Below are positions 57,001 through 64,000 of a DNA stretch of 64,000 nt, piece after piece. The DNA is from Anadara kagoshimensis (Eukaryota > Mollusca > Bivalvia > Arcoida > Arcidae): NCBI GenBank assembly GCA_021292105.1, contig CM037870.1, positions 3,147,058-3,211,057 on the forward strand, given 5' to 3'. The notes beneath the pieces were generated by a model. It had not been told where the DNA came from. It searched no databases and worked only from the letters and a program-made list of their open reading frames with translations. A program made the position numbers and the translations under genes. Numbering within the stretch: position 1 is the first letter of the stretch; each line of letters begins with the position of its first letter.

Positions 57001-60000
57001 GCATGTACATGTATAAGGATAACCGTGTGAGCATCGAAAATTGTGACATCGCAAAAATAATGATTTTAAAGTACAATGTATCGCCATGTCATGAAGATTA
57101 GCTTCAGATATATCAGGAGCATAAAATAACGCATTATGTATGTAGTTATGCCAGGCATGACAAACAATGGATTTGAACCTTTAAAGACTATAAAAGCTTA
57201 CACATGTTTCAAACATTAAAATATAATATTATGTACACAGTAGTAATTTGTATTTGCCGCCTTGGGTTTTATATATGTTGTGGGAGTAAATGTTGTGTAA
57301 AGTTTAGAACTAAAATTGAATTGAATTGATGTTTTATAGTTTGAGTAATATCAGGGAAAATGGCTACAAATTATATCAAAAACCAAAACATTGAAATGTA
57401 ACAATAACTTACTCGGTAAATAACATAGCGTGATCATAATGTGGCAATGCCGCAGAGTTTTTGCCACGTAGGAAGTTAGTTAAATCTAACAATGTTGTAC
57501 CACCATCGACCTTTGACCTTATGTCTCCACCTTGTCTATACGTTATTATAAATGGGAGATCACTGGCATTCTGAAAAATTAAATTATATAATTGAAAATG
57601 AAGAAACATTTCTACATAATTACATTTTATACGAGTTTCAATTTTACAGCACTAGACGGCCGTTTCAAAATAAAATTTCCTTATCAGTAGTGCTTGAACC
57701 AAAATTATTTTGAAGATGTTGGAAACCTACCCAAAGGACCAAAATATATTTTACCAAATTAAGCTAAGGAAATACTTTGCATGAGGGAGTATACCTTAGT
57801 TTTTGAGAAATTTCAAATTTTAACTTGCAGGAAATTTAGACAATTATAATATATTTCTGACAATAATACGAAATTATTGCCTACTGAGTTTGTGATATCC
57901 TCGGGGCACCAGCCACCAGCAGTGATATCGGCTCAGGGGTTTAAATTACATATTATACCAGTTTTATTTTTACAGCATTGGACGGCCGTTTCATCATTAG
58001 TAATGCTTGAACCTAAATTATGAAACCAAAATTATTTTGAAGATGTTGAAAAGCTACCTAAAGGACCAAAATATATTTTACCAAATTAAGCTAAGGAAAT
58101 ACTTTGCATGAGGTAGTATACCTTAGTTTTTGAGAAATTTCAAATTTTAACTTGCACGAAATTGCCTATTATTCTACATAACAGACTTCCGGTTTGCAAT
58201 TGGTGCAAACACAACTAAAACATATACCGACTGTTACACAACGCACAAAGACCTTTCTGCAGCGTAGGTGGTTTATTCCATACTTTTACAATGCAATTTG
58301 TAATCTATCAAAAACAAACATACTAATCCATGTCCGAATCACAATCCAGAAGGAAAGTAAATACTTTGGAACTGACAAGTTAGGTAAGACACGAGAACTT
58401 CCACCAGGAAAGCGAGGCCGGGTGCCGGAAGGGTACCCCTCCTGTTTAGCTAGCTACACCCACCACGTGTGTAATCAAAATTGCGTGAAAGGAACATGGA
58501 ACTATGGGACGTCGAATATATATAGGGCAATCTTGGACACAGAGACGTCAAACTTATCAACAATACTGTGATGACGGCCATAAAACTTTTTGAGGGCCTT
58601 GATAAGCCTGCAAGCAGCCTATTTCGTTGTACAAAGTCCCTGTAGTGGGAACAGGCTCTTCCATAGCGTATTAATTGGGAAACAAATACACCATAAGCAG
58701 GAGAAGGAGACATATTGATCTATGTAACAAACGACAATTATAATTTAAGATTAAAACAGAAAAAATAAATCAATACATGTTCTATCTCGTCCAGTAACGG
58801 TCTGACAGGAACCCTTGAATAACTCTTGTATAAACAAAAAGATATAAATATTACAGCAAGTGGTGTGCAGAAAAACAAGTTCAAGGTCCTGTAATTTGGG
58901 AGAGATATGATATTTATTGTGCACACGCCTATACACCCTAAAAATTTATGAACTACGTTTCTATCAATTATGATTATGTGTCAAGTTTTTCCAATACTAA
59001 ACAGGAGGTGCTTACCCTTCCGGAGCACCCGGCCTCACTTCCCTGGTGGAAGTTCACGTGTCTAACCTAACTTGTCAGTTCCAAAGTTTTAACTTTGCTT
59101 CTGGGTTGTGATTCGGAAATGGATAAGTATGTTTGTTTTTGATTATTGGTTATTTCACATATCACAGTTTCTTTGTTCGTTATTATCGGTCGACAATAAA
59201 ATGTGTAATCTTAAAAAGATTATGATTGGACCATGCACTCATAGTTAGCCATACTCAACCGTTTGTATACAATAAAACCTCTATTCATTTCAATCATTTG
59301 TTTAGTCAGATTTTGGCGTTGCAAAGAAGATATGAATTAATAGAGAGAAATATGAAGAAATACAGCAGAATGAACGTTAGGACTTCAAATGGTGTGACAT
59401 GAATGAGGTGGCAGTTAAATTCATTAGGGATACTATAGCGAGATTTTATAGTATGTTCAACCCCTAACCCAAATTTCGATAAAATTACTTACTTTGGCGA
59501 CATAAAATCCAGCAAGTCTTACATTTAAACCAAAACCTTTCTTGTCTATGGATGAGTATCGTAAATCCATCTGTAATACAAAAATTGAATACAGTTACAA
59601 CATTGTGGGGTACATAAAGTATATGGTGGAAAGTTAAACCCTCTTAGTAAACATATCCAAACAATGTATCTTTATAATAAACGATTTATTATAAGTGATT
59701 CCAATATGTTGTATTGTTTCAAGTTTAAGTTGCATTGGTTGTTGCCACCAACTTATTTTCAGTTCACTGCATTTCCTTCTGTGTTCTATTTTATTTGTGC
59801 AACCGCAGTAAACACATTTAGAAATCACCCTGTTCGTATGTCTAGATATATGTCTGTTTCATAGCTTCCACATCTATGTATCGATTTTGATCAAACTTGG
59901 TGGAAATGTTTACAACGGTAACGTTCTGCATATATAAAATTCAGGGTTGTCGGCTCAAGACACGAGGCCAAATCTTAGATTTAAGAACTGGGGTTATTTG

Positions 60001-61104
60001 TCTCTCAAAAAGGAGTTGTTTCTAGTTCTGTTGATTTGAAATTTCTGGACTAAATGACCGAGGACACTAGAACACTGTTCTTTGCCTAATAAAAGACAAC
60101 TCCAACATATTTACTCAACATGGACCTAACCCATCATATCTCTAAAACAAACAGTAACAATTTGACACTTATTTTTTTCATATATCATGCATCTATGTAT
60201 ACTTACGCCATTGACAATATGTGCAAAATAATATTTTAATTTGGTCATTGTTGTTTCATCATTTCCCTGGTTCCTTTCATAAAATCTAGAATAGAGTAGA
60301 TAAAACTATTTTAGACAACAGTGAAACAATGGGGTTCGCCGCTGTACCACGTGGTCAATACCTCTTTACGTTTGTGCGGAACATTTTGGAAAACGTCAAC
60401 ATTACAATTTCCCGCAATAACGTCGTTTTTAAGGGAAAACGTCGTATTGTGCGATTCCATGTCCATTGGAAACAAGCGTTTCGCAGACACGTAGAAGGTA
60501 TCACGTGGTACAGCGGCGAACCCAGTTAAACGAAATTAAACAGCACAGGCAGATAAAAGAAATAACTGTTATATATAAGACTAGATCTATATGAAATTTC
60601 ATTGGAATTTTTTTCAAAATGCAATCTGTGCAAAAAAGCAGGGGATATCTGAATTCCGGATCCGACTAACATTTCCAGTGAAGAATATGGCAATGGCTTC
60701 CAGCCTACACTTAATAAACAAACTATAATCGGTAATCACCTTTAGCTCGACCCAAAAAAATCCTTAATTTTAATTAGTTAAAACAAAAAGATCCTATTGT
60801 TACAAATTTAGTAATTTCACTTGCAAAAGGTCGGTGGTTTTTTTCACTCCGATGGACACTCCTCTGCCTCGACATAATTACATAATAGATAAGTGAAAGA
60901 ATTTTGACTTGGGCGTTAAAAACCTTAACTTTACTCTATTATGTTTATTTAAAAGAATACTATGTACACACTTTCTATAGAGACTGTAGTCAACTAGAAT
61001 TAAGACTTCTACTATGTATTTCTTGCCGTTCATATTCATATTATCGCTGTCCCTGATGTGGTTTCCACCAAACGGTACCCGTCTTAACTGTATCATTCTT
61101 CGAC
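48067..61104 (-). CDS. M12B (reprolysin) metalloprotease, ADAMTS/MIG-17-like, with two PLAC-like modules; 5' exons missing
   Basis: Likely role (family knowledge): zinc-dependent secreted protease acting on extracellular matrix. Seen: exons in transcript order at 60972-61104, 60207-60285, 59493-59570, 57413-57570, 56794-56828, 56461-56566, 53741-53926, 52466-52649, 51960-52079, 50929-50980, 50063-50182, 49201-49347 and 48067-48131 (TAG). Phases fit throughout (486 codons). RRMIQLRRVPFGG precedes the catalytic start YIVEVLILVDYSLYRKFYE. The zinc site AAHELGHNLGVIYHDGD and Met-turn NYIMAP follow at about residues 190-240. Next comes an ADAMTS-type Cys-rich block, QIYGERSFMCPP to LGSSCGHKKWCKLGKCV. 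Two six-cysteine modules ending RRCCQSC and NYCCKSC look like PLAC domains. No thrombospondin type 1 repeat and no membrane span are seen. Zinc ligand spacing is unusual (see findings). The last 65-nt exon is the weakest call. Signal peptide and prodomain were not found up to 64000. Confidence 0.85.
48770..49082 (-). mobile_element. SINE family A, full length
   Basis: It has the tail complement TTAACGTCCCAGTCAAGAAT, then CTATACCTGAGGTTGCAGC, CCACGCCTACGGCGCCTCG and the head complement CTACCAATTGAGCTACCACA. It lies in the last metalloprotease intron. Confidence 0.8.
49495..49765 (-). mobile_element. 3'-tail fragment of the RT-element family
   Basis: It carries CACCAGGGAAGTGAGGCCCG, GTGCTCAGGGAGGGTAATC and CACACGTGTAATCAAAATTG. 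It is in a metalloprotease intron, same strand as the gene. Confidence 0.72.
50265..50480 (-). mobile_element. 3'-tail fragment of the RT-element family, diverged
   Basis: It carries CTAGTCCATGTACAAATCAT, AGCAAATTAAAAACTTT, AGGGAAATGAGACTGGGTG and CAGCTAGCTAGCTAC. It is in a metalloprotease intron. Confidence 0.62.
52690..52790 (+). mobile_element. SINE family B head fragment
   Basis: It retains TTAGAATCCCACTAGGGGAG and ATCCTAGTTTAAGAAAGTTT, the B box and adjoining body of family B. It is joined directly to the RT-element fragment that starts near 52790. Confidence 0.55.
52785..53090 (+). mobile_element. 3'-tail fragment of the RT-element family (first of two head-to-tail copies)
   Basis: It reads in the element's sense direction: AGTTTTATAGCCGTCATCAC, TATATTTGACGTCC, TTACCCTTCCGGAGCACC, then the terminal GTATGTTTGTATTTGATTAC. 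It lies in a metalloprotease intron, antisense to the gene. Confidence 0.8.
53091..53395 (+). mobile_element. 3'-tail fragment of the RT-element family (second, diverged copy)
   Basis: It starts with TTGTTGATGTAGGGATATTG, keeps GGCCACCATCACAATATTG and CTTCCGGAGAACCTGG, and ends near TAGTATGTTTGTTTTAAC. It abuts the previous copy head-to-tail. Confidence 0.7.
53405..53640. mobile_element. MITE, GGNAAACAACATTGACC-type ends
   Basis: The left end ACAACATTGACCTGTCCGG and the right end GGTCAAGCAGACAGG, then TTGTTTGCC, form inverted termini of about 35 bp. The centre has ATCCACCTAATATATGGG. Same family as 21848 and 35641. It is in a metalloprotease intron. Confidence 0.8.
53965..54175. repeat. Diverged copy of the GGACGGCCGTTTC-type repeat
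   Basis: It shares CAGTGTTAATTTTGCAAGCACTGG-like words, CTCATCAGTAGTGCTT and GTATGAGGCATAAACCTTAG with the pair at 57626 and 57943. It lies just upstream (in gene direction) of the exon 53741-53926. Confidence 0.6.
54665..55035 (+). mobile_element. RT-element fragment with RT C-terminal codons and tail
   Basis: It begins in decayed RT coding sequence (ATACGCTATGATTGAGCTTG), passes TTGTTGACGCAGGGATGTTG, and continues into the tail with AAACAGGAAGCACC. It preserves GGA where the copy at 44793 has TGA. It is in a metalloprotease intron. Confidence 0.72.
57626..57843. repeat. ~215-bp direct duplicate, copy 1
   Basis: It carries GCACTAGACGGCCGTTTC, ATCAGTAGTGCTTGAACC, AAGGACCAAAATATATTTTA and GTATACCTTAGTTTTTGAG. 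Copy 2 is at 57943-58158, about 95% alike by eye over the last 130 bp. Confidence 0.85.
57943..58158. repeat. ~215-bp direct duplicate, copy 2
   Basis: It is nearly the same as 57626-57843, with a small deletion after ACGGCCGTTTC. Both sit in the metalloprotease intron between exons 57413-57570 and 59493-59570. Confidence 0.85.
58305..58735 (-). mobile_element. RT-element fragment with RT C-terminus and tail
   Basis: In + text the tail comes first (CCGAATCACAATCCAGAAGG, GGTGCCGGAAGGGTACC), then codons of the RT C-terminus on the - strand. These translate as SPAYGVFVSQLIRYGRACSH before ending near 58735. It is in a metalloprotease intron, same strand as the gene. Confidence 0.78.
58990..59155 (+). 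mobile_element. Terminal 3'-tail fragment of the RT-element family
   Basis: It starts ACTAAACAGGAGGTGCTTAC and runs to the family end GTATGTTTGTTTTTGATTAT. It is a very short, well-preserved copy and is antisense to the metalloprotease gene. Confidence 0.8.
60332..60523. mobile_element. 192-bp GC-richer MITE with perfect 22-bp inverted ends
   Basis: The left end GGGTTCGCCGCTGTACCACG is exactly complemented at the right end, to 22 bp. The pairing resumes after a short gap (ATACC/GGTAT). It is markedly GC-richer than its surroundings. A 66-codon ORF crosses it by chance. It lies in a metalloprotease intron 46 bp from the exon ending 60285. Confidence 0.88.
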
Positions 61105-62994
61105 CTATAAGACAGAACATCGAATGCATTTAGAAACGAAAAAAACAATGTCTTCGTGGATATCTGAAATAGTTTTAATATTTTTATTATACATTTTTAT
61201 CTTTATTATTCGATTTTATTTTTATAACTACACCAATTGATATTTTCTCCGAAGTAGGTCGGGTTTTATAATCAATGCTACCAATACCTATTTGTCTTTT
61301 CTCTGTTTTGCTGTTTTATCACTAACTTGTATTGCTTCATGTTTATTGTTGCATTTGCTGTTGTAAATTATATTCTTGACCGTGTATTGTCTTGTTTTGA
61401 CTGTTTCATTGTTAACTTTATTGTGTTGTGCCTTGATTGCATCAACTGTTGCCATGCACAAGTGCACAAGTTGTTCCTTCAATTGTCTTGTTGACTGTTT
61501 TTCATTAACTTTTAATGTTTCGTTTGTGGTTGTCAAGTACCCACTTGTTGTCAATGCAACACATCGTCTTTTGCTGTTTGTTCAGTTTGATAAAAATCTA
61601 GTCATAGATATGTAAGATATGGAGCGTACACGATATTGGGACTGGCGAATATACGCCCCCTGAACTTCGTTTGCGGGGGAAAGGAAATAAAAAAACAAAA
61701 TAAACAACATTGAATGGAGATATTTCCCATAGCTACATATTAAATTTATTGCCTTTGTGGTTAATTCTTAGGTCATTAACTTCAGATAAAATATACTAAA
61801 CAACACACAACATACAGGAAAACCAATAAACATAACACAGAAATGACAGTATGTTGCAACCTAACTGTGAAGTCATAAAAGTTTGAATATTAATGACGCA
61901 TTACACTGAATTTAAAGAAGCTGCTTTAAAACAGAAACTTATTTGGTGTTGTATCAATAAAGGCGGTCTTATACTAGTATTTTAAAGTGCCAAACAACAA
62001 TTTAGCATTTTACCATTTTCTACTTTCAAACAATGATATGTGACAGACACCACATTAAAGTAACAGGACGAGATTGGGTAAACCACTTTATTTTTACGAA
62101 GCATGCGCTTTATATACGGAATACGCAGGTGATTCCATACTTGGTAATATTTAAAACACTACTTTTAATTTGTTTTGGTATTTGTTGCACCGATTCAGTA
62201 AGGAGTCAAAAACATTCTAAATTCACCCTTTTATGCCGGCGAATCAAGCAAGCATGTTAAGAACACAGGCAAACTTTTTTTGAAAACTTAACTCTGTTCA
62301 AGCAGATTTCCAATTTGAAGCCTCAACAAAATTTTAATTTTGACTTAAAAAACTAAAAATGACGGAATCAAGCCATTTTGTAATTTCTGTGAAAATATTT
62401 TCAAAAGCTTTTCATAGAATTTAATGGGTGGGTGTTGGTTGCATCAGCAAGTCTTACGCAAGACGACTACATACTTGCTCAAATATACAGCGCTACTAAG
62501 GAATAAAAGAAAGGCGGAGAAAGAACTTTAACACAAGTTTTCACTTTCATCCAGTGACCCCAGGTTGGCTTTAATTATCCTAATTTCGACTAAAACGCAT
62601 AGAATTTGGAAAGTGTGACAAATGACGATTTTATTATTTGTTCATATCTCGTCATACTCCTTCAACTGTCTTATTAACGTCAAATATACACCATTTGTTT
62701 AATTTAATAGTACCTTGTACTGTCAAAATTTGTACTTTTACCGATAACCCCAAGACGTAGGAGACGACAATATGAACATGGTAGCGAGATGAGTGTGAGA
62801 TGTTGAAACATATAAGTTTTTCTTTTATTGCATTTAACCCCCCCCCCCCCCCCCCAACCATTGCTTTCAAACTGAATTTGCATGTTCAAACCACATTCAT
62901 TTTGAGATTGCAAAATGCTGATCGGAATGTTGGCGTCGGTTTTGTATATAGCTACGAATGCCGGACAGACACCATCGTGAAATTATATTAATTT
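61105..62994. other. Upstream intron of the metalloprotease gene; no exon recognised
   Basis: Prodomain and signal-peptide exons should lie to the right of 61104 on the - strand, but no convincing one was found. A - strand 88-codon ORF (61288-61554) is Lys/Thr/Asn-rich and unrecognised. A C/G homopolymer run sits at 62839-62857. Confidence 0.45.
62839..62858. repeat. Poly-C tract
   Basis: An almost uninterrupted run of C. It makes proline- or glycine-rich false ORFs on both strands. Confidence 0.95.
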
Positions 62995-63455
62995 TTTTAT
63001 TGTCAACTCCTTTCTATGCAGCAATATACCTGCTTATCTTGCTTATGGTGTATTTGTTTCTCAATTAATACGCTATGGTAGAGCTTGTTTACACTACGGG
63101 GACTTTGTACAACGAAGCAGGCTGCTAGCGAAAAAGTAATATTACAAGTCTAGGCTTATCAGGACCCTCGAAAAGTTTTATGACCGTCATCACAGTGTTG
63201 TTGATAAGTTTCATGTCTCTGTGTCCAGGATTGCCCTGACTATAACGTCACATAGTTTCATGTTTCTTTCACACAAATTTGATTACAAACGTAGCAGGTG
63301 TAGGTAGCTTTACAGGAGGTGCTTACCCTTCCGGAACACCTGGCCTCACTTCCTGGTGGAAGTTCACGTGTATAACCTAACTTGTCAGTTCCAACATTTT
63401 TATTTTGCTTCTGGATTCTGATTTGGACATAGATTAGTGTGTTTGTCCTTGATTT
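62995..63455 (+). mobile_element. RT-element fragment with RT C-terminal codons and full tail
   Basis: It begins in coding sequence (CAGCAATATACCTGCTTATC, ATACGCTATGGTAGAGCTTG), passes AGTTTTATGACCGTCATCAC and ends after GTGTGTTTGTCCTTGATTTC. The tail is well preserved, with AGGAGGTGCTTACCCTTCC. Confidence 0.8.
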
Positions 63456-64000
63456 CTCGGACCATAAAAAAGACTGACCGTGTTTACCGAGGCATAAATA
63501 TCACAGCATTCTACAAAACATTATTAAACACAAGCATATTGTGTTCAAACCACAATCCTAAATGCAAGGAAATAGATTGGAAAATGACAATTTAAGTTAA
63601 ACATATGAACCTCCATCTTTTAAAGCGAAGAGAGAGTTTAATGGGGAAGCTCCAATTAAATTAAGTTGGAACATACATGTATCTTTTAGTAGGGCCAACG
63701 ACTAGATTGTCATGGCAACAATAAAAACACGTAATAACAGACATTTTATGCCTTATTAATTTTCTTTTATATAAACAATTAAAGGGACTTTGTAATTACG
63801 TAAGGAATTGATTTAGTATAGAAATGATTGTGTAACATTCATTTTAATATATCTTACGAATGTTTTCTTAGTGTGGGAGGTAAAATGATACAACATTAAA
63901 ATTTTTATACAACTATAATTTTTCATCAATACGATAAAACATCCATTTTTATATGCCTAACCAATGTTTTCTTAAGTGCGTAACGACAAAACGATACTAC
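63456..64000. other. Right edge, mostly unassigned AT-rich DNA
   Basis: A diverged RT-family tail fragment on the - strand at about 63535-63615 (TTCAAACCACAATCCTAAAT, then TTTAAGTTAAACATATGAAC) is the only thing recognised. A loose direct repeat around AATGTTTTCTTA occurs near 63860 and 63965. No exon seen. Confidence 0.45.

Noticed and set aside
61288-61554. 88-codon - strand ORF, rich in Lys, Thr and Asn
   Set aside because: No domain recognised, no splice borders that join to the protease model, low-complexity composition.
62652-62870. - strand ORF that might be a protease prodomain exon
   Set aside because: Its start is produced by the poly-C/G tract. A donor-like GTAAAAG exists, but no acceptor precedes the plausible coding part.
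1-64000. CRISPR array, bacterial operon or phage content
   Set aside because: No regular short repeat-spacer array exists; tandem repeats here are contiguous minisatellites. Exon-intron structure shows a eukaryotic genome.

Overview
The window is eukaryotic, AT-rich and repeat-dense, with short exons in GT-AG introns. The repeat load (tRNA-headed SINEs, many small terminal-inverted-repeat elements, a reverse-transcriptase element with many 3' fragments) and the protein families suggest a marine invertebrate, most likely a bivalve mollusc. That assignment is inference from repeat style and protein character; no species can be named.

Three protein-coding genes are supported. (1) On the + strand, 183-27547 holds the 3' 23 coding exons of DNAJC13/RME-8, encoding the last 968 residues with the DnaJ domain; the 5' half lies left of the window. 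(2) On the - strand, 34318-42317 holds a complete nine-exon LETMD1 gene (350 aa). It is convergent with DNAJC13. (3) On the - strand, 48067-61104 holds 13 exons of an M12B (reprolysin) secreted metalloprotease of the ADAMTS/MIG-17 kind: catalytic domain, ADAMTS-type Cys-rich domain, then two six-cysteine PLAC-like modules. Its signal peptide and prodomain exons were not found. All splice phases in the three models are compatible, and each model translates without internal stops.

The rest is introns and intergenic DNA. DNAJC13 introns carry a pair of inverted ~365-bp elements with CAGGG ends and 5-bp target duplications, a ~4-kb region bounded by matching inverted repeats, a 1,066-bp pogo/Tigger-like element with a TA duplication, a 61-bp minisatellite and several SINEs. 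The region between DNAJC13 and LETMD1 holds tandem arrays, two strong inverted repeats and SINEs. From ~42.6 kb to the right edge the DNA is dominated by one retroelement family: one copy with a broken reverse-transcriptase frame (44793-45494, - strand) and about a dozen 5'-truncated copies sharing one 3' tail.

The three genes do not form a pathway: endosomal co-chaperone, mitochondrial inner-membrane protein and extracellular protease. The points most worth a second look are the one-residue-longer zinc motif of the protease, its domain layout without a thrombospondin repeat, the 97-nt hairpin at 29646, the 5-bp-duplication element family and the conserved 3'-tail hairpin of the retroelement.
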